Notes under the pieces: generated by a model
Databases searched by the model: none
What the model saw: only the letters and a program-made list of their open reading frames with translations
What the model was told of the DNA's origin: nothing
Source: Phoenix dactylifera
Taxonomy: Eukaryota; Streptophyta; Magnoliopsida; Arecales; Arecaceae
Assembly: GCF_009389715.1 (NCBI RefSeq)
Contig: NW_024068005.1
Location: 1-64,000, forward strand
Direction: 5' to 3'
DNA: 64,000 bases
Shown here: piece by piece, positions 12,377 through 24,822 of the stretch
Position numbering within the stretch: position 1 is the first letter of the stretch
Layout: each line of letters starts with the position of its first letter
Program-made: the position numbers and the translations under genes

Positions 12377-14684
12377 ATGACGAAGCAGAATGTGGTGGTG
12401 CCGGAGGCCATGGCCATCTCGGTGGCTGCCGTGGCCAACTCGTCGCCGCTCTTCACTTATCCGCCGCCGCGAAGCGGCTTCGGCGCCGGCGTCGCCGGCG
12501 GGTTTGCTCTGAAGATCAATGCCTGGGTTGAGTCCATGAAGGCCTCCTCCCCCACCCACGCCAAGGCCGCCGCCGCCCTCGCCGCCGCCCCGTCCGTCGG
12601 CGCACAGGAAGAACATGCCACCTGGATTGTGAGTTCTCTTCTCCCTATTCCAGCCTGTTTTCTCTGTTTCTTTCAGCTTGTTTCGCTGTCTTTTGATCAA
12701 AGATTCGATCTTGATAGGTTCTAATCGTTGTCGATTTTTCTTTTGTTTTTTTTTTTTTGGTGTTCAGATGCGGCACCCTTCGGCTCTGAGCAAATTTGAA
12801 CAGATCATCAGCGCCTCTAGAGAGAAGCAGATTGTGATGTTCTTGGACTACGATGGAACGCTCTCTCCCATCGTCGACGACCCCGACTCGGCTTTCATGT
12901 CCGAAGCGGTGAGTTGCGCCCCCCCCCCGCCCCCCCCCCCCCCCCCCCACGCCCTGTTTTCCTCTGTTTCTGTGGTCCGATCCGTCAATCGATTCCATTC
13001 TATTGTTAAAGATGGGATTTTGATTGTTGTTTGCTTGTGGGAATCAGATGAGAGATGCGGTGAGGAATCTCGCTCGGTACTTCCCCACGGCGATCGTCAG
13101 TGGGCGGTGCCGAGACAAGGTACATTCCCATTCCACCCACCATCCAAAGACTGGGCCTTTTCTTCTATCTTCCTCGTTTTCTAACTTGCTTCCTTCGTGA
13201 TTTGCTTGGTTCTTAGGTGTATAAGTTCGTGAAGCTGGCAGAGTTATACTACGCTGGTAGCCATGGCATGGACATCAAAGGCCCGGCCAGAGGACCCAGA
13301 TACAGGAAAGCTAAGGTTGGCACTCCACTTCCTTCACAAACTCAGAAATACCAAGTCCATTACATCCCTTTCTCAGAGTTTTTCTCATAATCTTATCTAT
13401 TTCTCTATCACTTGTGTGGTTCAGGCCAAGTCAGTTCTCTTTCAACCAGCTAGTGACTTCCTCCCCATGATAACTGAGGTTGGTTCCTCTTCTTTTTGGT
13501 CTCAGCAAGCCTAGCCCGGAATAGCGGCAGTCCGGAATAGTATCTTTGGATGAAAGGATCTTTATGTATTATTATCTCTTTTAGGTTTATAATGTCCTGT
13601 TCGAGAAAACCAAATCCACCCCTGGTGCCAAGGTGGAGAACAACAAGTTCTGTGTGTCCGTCCACTACAGATGTGTAGATGAAAAGGTTAGAAGCCATTA
13701 AATATCCGAGCCCCCACTTCCTATTCTTTTTCCATATTTGGCAAAATAAAAAACATATCTTGTTGAATTAATGAATCCACAATCCCTTTTAATTAACTAT
13801 TCGCAGAGTTGGAGCGTATTGGCTGAGCAGGTGAAGTCAGTGCTCAAGGAATACCCCAAGTTGCGGCTCACCCAAGGCAGAAAGGTGGGACCTTGGCCAC
13901 CATTTCTTTGTAGGGTATACTCTCTTATTGGAGTTTATATAATATGAAAGTGACTTGGATTCTCTGGCTTCGTGACCATAATTAGGTCCTGGAGATTAGA
14001 CCAACTATTAAATGGGACAAAGGGAAGGCCCTGGAGTTCTTGTTGGAGTCTCTTGGTAAGCTGGACTCTCCGAACACACATTACATCGCGTCCCTTTCAT
14101 TACTTTGGCTTCATTGAATATCAAGCAGAACTCATCAATTTTGCCATCTCTTGTTTCTCTCAAGGATTTGCCGACTGCAACGACGTGTTGCCGGTGTACA
14201 TCGGAGATGATCGCACCGATGAAGATGCTTTCAAGGTATATCTAATCTAGTTCTTCGTTGAAATGGGAAGGCCCTGGAGTTTGTTTTTTTTAAGTTCATT
14301 AGCTAGTGTTACTAACAGCATGTTTTGCACTTGTGTATTAGGTCTTGCGTGATAGGGGACAAGGTTTTGGTATCCTTGTTTCCAAGTTCCCAAAGGAGAC
14401 AAATGCCTCCTACTCTCTCCGAGAGCCCTCTGAGGTAAGTGCTGATGAGAACTGTTCCCCGTTTACTTTCAAATGCTTTGGGATATTATGAGGGTCCACT
14501 TCACCTCCAGGACCACTTGATGGGAACGCGTATAATATTCTCATTTGTGTTTGGTATTCAGAGCGTCAGGTTGCTGATGTTGATTCCTTCAATGCTTCTA
14601 TAGGTTATGGACTTTTTACTTCGCCTAGTGGAGTGGAAGCGCCTTTCTTTGAAAGCTCGGCCGAGGGTGTCAATAGGAATATGA
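12377..14684 (+). CDS. TPP: Trehalose-6-phosphate phosphatase (HAD superfamily)
   Basis: The enzyme removes phosphate from trehalose-6-phosphate to give trehalose, so it sets the level of the sugar-status signal T6P. Eleven exons join in frame: 12377-12628, 12768-12908, 13048-13119, 13217-13315, 13425-13478, 13585-13686, 13807-13884, 13986-14055, 14165-14235, 14342-14434, 14604-14684. All introns are GT-AG and the product is 370 aa, normal for plant TPPs. HAD motif [17 protein letters not shown] has the nucleophile and general acid at D111 and D113. AIVSGR (146-151), [10 protein letters not shown] (166-175), [14 protein letters not shown] and [10 protein letters not shown] (303-312) are all present. 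The N-terminal 80 or so residues are Ala/Pro-rich and poorly conserved, as usual. An in-frame TGA at 12365 fixes the start downstream of it. No inactivating change is visible. I cannot tell which TPP paralogue this is. Confidence 0.95.
12919..12948. repeat. Poly-C tract in phosphatase intron 2
   Basis: A run of 30 bases that is all C except for one G at 12929 lies just inside the intron, ten bases after the splice donor (GTGAG at 12909). It is a second long C/G homopolymer at this gene. Confidence 0.8.
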
Positions 14685-16849
14685 GAAGGGCGCCCCACCA
14701 CCCCTGTGAAAGCTTGGACGTGTGGGATTCGATGGAATGGGGAGCTATGTATTCCCATGTTTAGGAGGAGCAAAAACCCCCCTAAATATAACGTTACGTT
14801 TTGTACTTTAGCCTACTTTATTTCTTTCCCCTCTTTTTTTGGGTCTTTTCATGGGCTTGGAAGCATTGCAAAACTAGCTAGCTTTCTCGCCCCTACACAA
14901 GAGGCTGATGCAATCTTGTAATTACCTCTATGTGCAATAGGAAAAGAAGAAATAGCGATTGTTTTCTTTCTATAAGATTTGGGTTTTGGATGATCTTAAG
15001 TCTCAGTTTTAAATGAAAAAGACTATGGCAGGGGAATCCCTATTATATTTATGAAACTCAAGAAGCCCGTACGATTACAAATGATATGATTCTTCGGAGA
15101 ACACACCAAGTTGGTTTAGCAGCGCTCATTTGATTTACTCTACTGTAATCAAACATAATCTCTCTGTCGTTTCTTTAATCGAACGTATCCGCTGAGTGAG
15201 ACATAAGTGCATCGAGCTTTATATTTAAATGCACGCTACCACTAATCCCATGCGGATGCATGTTATCACCAAGATTATGTTAATTGTTTAGTTAGATGTA
15301 CTTTCTGGCCTCTGGAAGCAGAGAATATTTTATGGCCGCCATATATCTAATTAATATACCAATACTAATCTTTGTATTCCATGTTGGGAGCAAAACTCAG
15401 AAACACCTGTTAGTGGTCCAGGGATCAAATTAATGCATGCTTATTCTTGTTTAATCCTCCATATTTAAATCTACCAGAAAATGAAGTGTATACTTCGATT
15501 GATATGGTGGTTTAACGGCTGTTTTTAGGTGTTGAATGGATCCGCTTTGTTGACTTGTCGAACATGGTTTCGAGTTGAGACAACATTAAGAGTAAATGGC
15601 TTCATGCATGCAATATATAAATTACTCAGCTAAACAAGCAGGCCATAGATAGCTACTTTCTTAAATCTTGGACTTTATTGCTTATCTTTGGCGGCCAATG
15701 GTTTAGAGCAGGCCAACGGATTGTTGCTTTCTTAAAAATGTGAACTCTTTCCTCCTCTGACCATTCAATTTGGCTCATGACACCCTGTTTCATGTAAACC
15801 AACCCTTTACGCAGCAATGGATGAAGCCATAATTCCACTATAGATTGTTCTTGGACTTGTTATGGTCCTGCATCCCTAAAGAATGACAGTTTTCGACATT
15901 AGGTCTAATGGTTGGAAAACTACCATGTGGTAGGGTGTCACTATTAATGAGGAGTTCAAATAATCATCCAATATATTCTTGGTGGAGTTTGCTATCATGT
16001 TTTTTCATTATTTATTAGTTGGTTTTGAGAATGGTCCTAATAGATTGGTGTCGTATTTTTCGTGTGAAAGAAGGATTAGCCATCCTTTACATGAATCCAC
16101 CATCGGATCACCCATCAGATGTGTAGATGGATGAATGACAAAGTTTGGAGCGTTTTGAGATCTATATAGCAGGTGATCTAATGATGGATTCGTGTGAAGG
16201 AAGATGAATCATTCTTTCATTGGAAAGATACAACCCCTACCTGATCTTGACGGATGAATCCAAATGAGAAATAAAAATTCATTGATTGCAAACACCTGTG
16301 CATTTTGTTTTCTTATAAAGTGCTCCATTGTCATTGCCAAACCTCTCCATGCCCTATCTCGTGCTTGCTTTCCTACCAGCCTATCCATGCCATCAACAAC
16401 ATCTGCAACAACAAAGCAAATTTGATTCATCTTTGTATAGCACTTGGCTCGCCGCATCATGCCAGCAAAAGATTGTATCATGTCGGTAAAAGCAATACGC
16501 TCGCTCACTCTTGAGCATGTAGATATCGGCATTGAGGGGCTCTAGTGCCTCCTCCCACCAGAGGCCTTTGCTTGGTCATATTGAAAGTGGGACATGCGCC
16601 CTAAGCTTTTTGTAAGTTAAATATAAAAAATTGTTGAGATATTATAGATATATTCTCTTAAATCATAGTTATATATAGTATAGTATATGTATCACACATC
16701 AGACTAAGAGTTAAAAAAGAGTTTAGAAATATTTCAGAGGTTTATCCAAGTGGATGGGCTGTTTTCCACAAAATGATTGATACATTCATACTATGGATGA
16801 GGTTGGGTATTACACATATAAGGCTACTGAGATGGATAGCGGCCTCATA

Positions 16850-17103
16850 GAGATTTTTTTTCACTGAGATGATACCTTGTATGGACATTCGGGTGTGCCA
16901 TCACACTGAATAATCAATACTGATAATCTACCTTAAAAAGCACCATCAAAAGTAGAGGTTTAGATCAAGTGCACAGGAGATTCTTTTTCACTGAGGTAAT
17001 ATCTTGTATGGACATTCGGGTGTGCCATCACACTGAACAATCAATACTGATAATCTACCTTACAAAGCACCATCAAAAGTAGAGATTAGATCAAGTGCAC
17101 AAG
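16850..17103. repeat. Tandem duplication, 127 bp period, two copies
   Basis: The unit starting GAGATTTTTTTTCACTGAG at 16850 repeats from 16977 as GAGATTCTTTTTCACTGAG. Both copies share a long core around GGACATTCGGGTGTGCCATC and end at AGATCAAGTGCACA. Only about ten differences separate the copies, so the duplication is fairly recent. It is non-coding. Confidence 0.85.
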
Positions 17104-20100
17104 AATGCAAGGAGTCCCTTGACCTGAAGGATAGAACAGTTTGCTATATTTTAAAGATTAGTAAATTTATGACCAAACTCGTGGATCAACAATGATATTT
17201 TGGACTATATCCTTGATGGAGAGCAAAGTGATCTACTAAGTCCAGAAGCGAGTGAGGATCTAGTTGTCCGATATAGAAGCTATCATAATTCTATAATATC
17301 CATATTAAAACAAAGATGTGGTTAAATATCTGAGATCTGGCCAGCTAGCAACTTAAAAATTTTAGAAATAATTATTTTCATAAAGTTATTAGAGCTAATA
17401 ATTAATTATTTTCAAAATGGTTTCACATGAACAATTTTCATAAAATGATGTTTGACATGATCTTCTAAAGGGCTATACGATAATGTGACTAAGGGTCTCA
17501 CAATGCTATATTTAATTATCTTACAAGGATATTAGAATGATAAAAGACTGAATTATAGGATGTAACTTGTGTAAGAATAGGGAGACTAACTAATTTCATC
17601 CTTTTCATTAATAGTTTTAGTAATACGTTTTGAGTTCTATATCCTTATGCTAAATCACGTTGGAAACATGTGCTTAAGTAGATTGGAAGGAACGGGTCGT
17701 TGTGAGTGAAAAATTGAGTTGATATATCTCAATATACCATGTGCCATCTCTCTTTAGGTCATTTGGAATAAGATTCCAATCAATTATTCTCCCCCAGATT
17801 AGATCAAGAAAGATCCTGATTTAATTAGAGAGGGGATTGGGTTAGAGAAATAGTCCAGATACAGGGATTGGGCTAGGTCAGGTCAAGCAAAAATGGATCT
17901 AGGCTAATCCTATGTTCACTTAGATAGGATCCAAATGGGAGGCAGCCAACCAAAGAATTTATAGTTCATTGCCCTTCTATCATGCGCCAACTAGATTGCC
18001 CACTCCACAAGGGGTGCACACATCTAGAAGATTATAGGTAGCCCTACTAGCTAGCCCTAGTTACTCTTTAGTATTAGAGTCCAACCAAAAATCCTTGGAA
18101 GCAACATGGATAATAACGGTCCCACTTGCTTCTACTTCTCTCTTGATTTTCATTGTTGATAAGAACTGACTGGCCCTAGGCATCGCGGCGAGAAGCACGA
18201 TGATGCTAGAGTGCTTGGTGGTCAGCTACCCTGGTCGAAATTAGAGAAGGTGAGCGGCGCTCGGTTGTTGCAGTCGAGATCCTCGTTGGATGGCAGCACT
18301 TCAATTTGAAACAGCACAGCGCAAAGAAGTCTTCTAGCTAGAACGTATTCGATGGAGGACCCTTCGATACCTAAGTCAGTGTGGTAATCAAAGAACACGA
18401 GGAGGTTGTCTTTCAGTCTATTAGGGCGTTGCTCTTGCTTACCTCCTCTGTCCCTCTTTTTATGTATGTCTGGTGGAGGAGCCTACCTACCACCAAGAAT
18501 TAGGGCATATGGATCGACCAAAAGTGTCTAGCTTGAGTATGGCCTAGATATCGGGCGTGAATGCTTCTTACGCAGATGCGTCCTGCCTGTCACATCGGTG
18601 GAATTTTGATGATTACTGGGTCTCTTAGTTAGGATGCGGGCAATTGTGGGGAGCTCCTGATATGCAAGCTCAGTAGTATGGCATTGGGATTGCCCAGTGG
18701 CCGCTCCCGATCCACCACATGTTGGCACCATAGTGTATTTTAATTGGTTGGACCTTCTGGTGAGCTATAGTTGGTTTAGAGGCGTATCAATTTCCAACTG
18801 GGATCCTACGATGCCAAGCATGGAAATCTTGCAAGAGAATTTAAAGAATTTAAAGAGAGAAAGCTTGCAAGAGAATTCTTTTTTGCAGTGCATTCCCTTA
18901 GTCTATGGTTGTTGGAGACTTAGAGCTCGATAAAGCTTTAGATAGGCATGTGAACCGAAGTGTCTGTGGATAGTAATTTTCAAAGCTTCATGTGCTTTAA
19001 CAACCTCAATGTCCCCTATCAGGTTGTTTACACTACATCCTTACTCAGGATAGCACTTGGGAGACACATACTCATTCAGCCACATCATAAGGTTAAAACA
19101 TAATAGGTGTAATAAGGCTTCAATTGAAGATCCCGATGTCAACTAAGGCCAGAGAGACAAACATCATAGAGAAGCTGACCAAATTGACTGAAAGATATAA
19201 TGATGTAGGATGAATAAAGAAAGATAGCCAGGGTGAATTATTATAGGGTAAGTCAAATGAAGACTAGTCGCAGCGCTGATCGAGCTTGGTTATCGGTTTA
19301 ATGAATGATATGGATCTGGTTGTTATGACAACGTGAGTAGTGGAGGATAGTTAGCACTGATTATCAGAACCATCAAGAAAAGTGGAGGCCAGATATCAGT
19401 TATTATCATCTGAGTAGGCAGTTTCTGTACTGTTTGTCTTTTAGTATGGATAAGTGACTAATTCGAAATAGGACCTTTTCACTTATCAGTTATGTAGTTT
19501 ATTTTTATTTTTATCTTTATCTTTAATTACTTGCTTTTAGTTTTCCAATAGGATTCTGATTTATTAGTAGAAGTAGTAGTAGAGTAATTTAATTGCAACC
19601 CTAGCTATCATTCATTCTTTAAACGAACGGTGCTATGATAACAAAAATTCTTGAAGGTCAAAATAGCTGGACCCGTGCTACTTTCATCATCATCTTTTTA
19701 TCATCCTATTTCTAACTAATCTAACACCAATGGTGTGCCGCACATCTACCATAATTTAGCTATAAGACTTGTCACTCTTCATCTCGATAGAAGAGAAGAG
19801 GTCAACACAGGTATATGTTTTTCTTATTAACCCATGCGATGTATGTATTCATTATGATTTATAGGATCACATGATTTTACTAGTTGCTAACAACTCTGCC
19901 TCGCCTGCTCATGCTACTCAGCTTGGCCGCTATGAAGATCAGCTTCCTAGGCTCCACTGCTACTGCCATCATTGTTCGGTTGGGTTTGAAAGAGCAGGCG
20001 AAGAGGTACAAGGGGGTGGTGGATAAGAGGAGCAGCAACCCTAGCCGTCGTCTTCGCCTACACCTCTGCCTAGGTCTAGCTGCAAACAATGGACCTTGGT

Positions 20101-23100
20101 GAGCTCCTCCTTGTCGTGGAGGAGTCTTGCAGTCCAAGTGTAACGTGAGGAGGAAGAAGAATAGAAGGAGGAGAAAAGAATGAAAGAAGTAGGAGCCAAC
20201 TAAAGAGCCATAGATTTTGATTTAATAACAAAAAAACCCAACTATGGTGACTTGTATGGCTAGTTATTCAGTCATCCATTTAAGACGGCCCACTTTTGAA
20301 TTCATGATAAAGATTATCTACCTTGAGAGGAACTTGGGAGCATAATAGCAAAACCCATGGATGGTAGGTGCAGAGGTTGGGAGTCATTATTTACAATAGC
20401 TATAACTTTTCAAGTGGTCATTTAATTTCCCTTTCTTTCACCTCTATGTTGTTAAAAAATCAGCATCAGTTACTCAAAAAAATGATTTGGGCCTCAATCA
20501 TGCAGATGATCCTTTCCATCAATCAACAGCGTGCTTGTGTTCTCCTCATCAGCATACACCATTATCAGAAAGGCGCCCTCTCCTGAATTAAGGCTTTCTA
20601 GATTTTAATTCAATCATCTCATTAAGCTTAGCTGTTTATTGCAACCCTGTAATCATACATTTATATGAAGCCAGACAAATGGATTTAGTTGTTCTCCCTT
20701 ATGAATTTGAATTGATAAGCATGACCATCTTCAACCTTTAACAAATAGATGCTACTCCCAATACTAGAAAGCCATTTTCTGATTTCAACACCTTATCATC
20801 TCTATCAAGTCTGCATTCATCTCTACCCACCACAACACCATCCCCATAAACCAATCATAACAGGACTGAGGTAAAGCCACCAGATAGGTTGGGCCCGAAT
20901 GGTGGCAGTGCCAGGGAGGTCCTATGCCTTTTATCCATGCCAATCTTTGGTGCCCAACTAGCAGCTAACTAGCTTATCTTGGTTGATTTCAGACGCCTTC
21001 ATTGTAGTTCAAAAGAGTTGGGGTGCCACAAATGATTGAATGTTCGTCTAACCAATTAAGGAATAAGCGAATCTCTTCAGTCGTGGTGGAGAAGAGCCTA
21101 GTCCAAGTTCATTGTATGCTGTCATTGTTGCCAATAATGCTATGTTTTAAAGGATTTATTCTTCGACGTCACATAATATGACAGTTTCATGCATGCTCTC
21201 CTCATCATGATGGCTACATTCTTATGCCAAGATTCTTGTTATTATTTGCTTTCAAATCTCAATGCTGAAAGAAAAGGAATTAGCACCACCTAGCTATAGG
21301 TAGCAGGAATATGATCAAGTCCCATCCCTATCCTAGTCCATCCATAGCTAGAAGTCTCTGCAACAGTAGTAATACATTAAAACTTTTATGTGTCGACAAT
21401 GCACATTTCAACTACTGATTAAAATTAATGTCTCATTTGCTCCCTCTCTTCCGCACAAACCCTAGTCATCCTGTGCTCGGACCAAGATGACATAGATCAC
21501 TACTGAGAGCTGGTCTCATATTATTGAGACTGTCCTTGAGATCTCCAACTCCAATCTCCTGCAAAAGATCCTCTCGTATAGAATATGGACTGCAAGCATT
21601 ACAGGGTGCAGGAGAAAACATTATTATATGGGATATTTTACACCAAAAGCTTTGGGAGGAAGACATTGGTCTTGAAGCAAGGGACATAGGCAAACTCCAA
21701 TGGGCACGCGAACGTGATAACTGGCCACTAAGAGGACCTGTTAAGCTTGAATTATTATCCCTAACGAGGGATAAGTAAATGACCACCGTTTCTTTTTAAA
21801 CATAGGATCATACCTCAACCATTGGCCACCTTGGATCTCGGTCAGCCACAGCTAAAAAGAGTGGAATCTCAGTATTATATATTGCTGCTTCTTTTTCTTT
21901 TTGTTTTTTTTAATATTATGGAATCTCGGGATATCCTTTTATATGTAGGTCACGAAAGAGGAGGCACCCACCAGGTGTAAAGGAATCCATGGTTGGGGAG
22001 GAGTTGGCTTCCACTTCAGCCCTGACGCCTTTGAGCGCACCTGATCTCTGAATGGGGACACTGACATGCCTCCAGACCCTTTTGACATGGAAAGATGGTG
22101 TCCACTCCATTCAACTCATCATTGGTGCCTAAGCTCAAATAAGTTAAGCCATGGAAGGCCCCATTATTGGAGGGGAAGAGGTTCTTCCAGGGCAACCACC
22201 CATCTAGAACCTCTACTAATCATCAGTCCATCAAAGTCTCGATCATATCGACGGAAAAGAAAGCAAGCAGGAAGATATCAAGTGCATGGCCAACAGAAAA
22301 GCATCACAGATTTCCATACTTATATAAATACGCAACCCAAGGAGAAATCTAACAAGGAAGGTGCCTTCGAGGCGATTTAGATGCGGTTGCAATAGAATCC
22401 AGCACAAAACAAGCCTGCCTTCATCATTCATGCTTGTCTCCCTTCAAGTCTACAATCACCCACATGCCATTTCTGAACTGAATTCAAAAGATGTATAGGG
22501 TGGATGAACTGCAACGACAACCATATAATTATGGCAGAGAGTGGACACTTGGCTTGTCAGCATCCATGCGTCTCGCATGGTCCTCGCGTCCACGCGTTGG
22601 GTGGATGCTGCTCGGCAGATAAAATTCCTTCATTTGTGTGGCTACAGGACCGGGGTCCCCCGCGCAAAGGGATCGGCCGAGGGCTGGAGCCGGGAGGGCA
22701 GCATTGATTGGGTTGAGCTTTTGTGCAGTGGTGGTTAATGGCCTCATCTTAACTCTCCTTCCATATTCCTGTCACATGGGCCTACATGTACCCTGGGCGC
22801 TGCCATGGGACCTGAATAAAGGCCACATGCCGATGGGGCAGTGATGAGAACGATGGTGCTCTCCTCCTCCATATTGGCTTAAAAAGGTGAACGAGACCGG
22901 ATTTTGGAACACCTTGGCCGTCAAGCTATAGTTATGCTTGATTTTTACTGATGTTATAGAAGTTGAGAATTGAGAACTTAAAAGCTGGAACCGGAGAACA
23001 TTGAATCCATTCCGATGCAACCATATCTATGATGTCTCACTTATGTTGGAGATGAGAATCCAGTAGCTGTTGCGGCATCAAGACCGTGAAAGTGGGATGT

Positions 23101-24308
23101 GATAGGTTCCGAGGCATAGAAGAACCACGGCCGCACAGCCAATGGATTCTCGAGTGCAACAGAAAGTGAGACATATAGACATGGTTGCATTAAAAGGGGA
23201 TGCGATAGGTTCCGAGACATGGCAAAACCATGGTTTCCCATTGTTCAATATCAGCTGAAAGAAGGGAATACTCCTACTCCTAAAATTTTCCTGGGTGAAC
23301 TCATGAAACAGTCAATTAAGCACAATTAACAATTTTTTTCCCTCAAAAGAAATACAGTAGACTCTTTGATCAATGTGCTGATAAATAGTTCGGTTGCATG
23401 CTTTGGTAATATCAAGTCCCTGAAGTTTAAGGATCGGTATTTGTCTTAAAACAATTGTCAAACCAGACATAATTTTTTCAACAAGTAGTGTTTTAACCTT
23501 GCTTTGAACAGCTCTTGATAAATGACAATGCTTTAAGCAATGGAAGACTGGATTTACTTGAGCCTAAGAGCATCAAGTGTTTCTTCTTATTGAGCCAAAC
23601 TTTCAAGTGCTTGTTTCCAATGACCGACAACAAGGTCGATCTGTTTCTTGAATGCAATGACTGCAGTTTTTCCTTATGCTAAAAATATCCCTTTGTGCCC
23701 ATGAGGCAATTTGCCCTTGCTTATTGAGTGCTCTTAGCTTCTGGAGTTGATTTATTATGTGAATTTTCATGTAGTGCAGTAGGCCTTGTGGTGAGAGAGC
23801 AGCATGGACATTTGGCCAGGCTTGCTCCCATTTAAGGAATCCAAAATAAAAGGACTCTTCATATGCCTGAATAGCACAGCTGAAGGATGAACTTTAGGCC
23901 CCTTCTTGTCCCATATTCCAGACATGAATTGCAGCTAATTGGCTGGAAACATTCATCGAACTTTTTGATAATTTGAGAAAATTACAATGGCAGCAATAAA
24001 CTTAAAGGAACAACCAAGGATTTTATAATGAATAAATATATTAAGTTTTTGATGTGTCAAACGCTTACAGAGAACTTAATCTAGTTCGGTGCTAATGTCG
24101 TCATCCGTTAGTGTATACTTTGAGCATGATGCTAAACTTAAGGGTGTGGTATATTCCAACTGTGCCAGATTGTGGCTGCTAATTTCTGCTCTACTTCCTG
24201 TCATGACCTCATCAAGGTGCCAAAGGCTCTTATTGCAAGTTTTCTGGGTTGGACTACAAAATAATAGCCTCCACCAACACTTCTTGCTTTGTCTTACATG
24301 TATATACT

Positions 24309-24822
24309 ATGAATGAAATGTGAGGTATAGTGAGACTATTTGCCAACAACAAATATTTTTTGCTCTGCTTTTCACTACATACAGCAAACTCATAGGGTTG
24401 AGTTATTGAAATGATGCAGTTGGTATGATGTTACTGGGCTGCCACGCAACGAATCTCGAAAGACTTAATTGTGTGGTTCCACATGCAAGTTCAGCAGGAA
24501 ATAGACTAAACGAATTATGTGAAACATGGAAATGGAAGGACTGAAACTTTTCTCGATACTTGATGAGCTAAACAACTGCGTTTTGCAGTGATTACATGGG
24601 TGAGGTGGCTTCAGTGACATCAACTTAATACTCATTACAGTGTTTCCGCTTTCCATCGAAGCAGCAGGGCCATCAAGTGATATGTGACCACATCCACAAT
24701 GTGGAAACATTGCAATTATATGCTTGTCCTTCTTGTGTTTTTGTCCCTATGAATGAAATCTGAGCTACACCAAGACTATTTCCCACAAATAATATTTTTT
24801 CTCTGCTTTTTACTGCATGCAC
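24309..24822. repeat. Pair of about 75 bp direct repeats
   Basis: The segment at about 24309-24385 (ATGAATGAAATGTGAGGTAT, then AGACTATTTGCCAACAA, then CTCTGCTTTTCACTAC) recurs in diverged form at about 24749-24822. A further short repeat, TACTAGTCTTATGTGCCAGT, lies near 24950 and again near 25035. These may be remnants of one older duplication or element. Confidence 0.45.

Noticed and set aside
16209-16532. Minus-strand 107-codon frame (MPISTCSRVSERIAF...)
   Set aside because: It looks somewhat protein-like but I could not match it to a family. It has no adjoining exons that I could join and a + strand frame overlaps it.
21466-21786. Overlapping frames of 106 (-) and 84 (+) codons
   Set aside because: Neither matches a known domain and each is the shadow of the other. 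Possibly a decayed fragment, but nothing supports a call.
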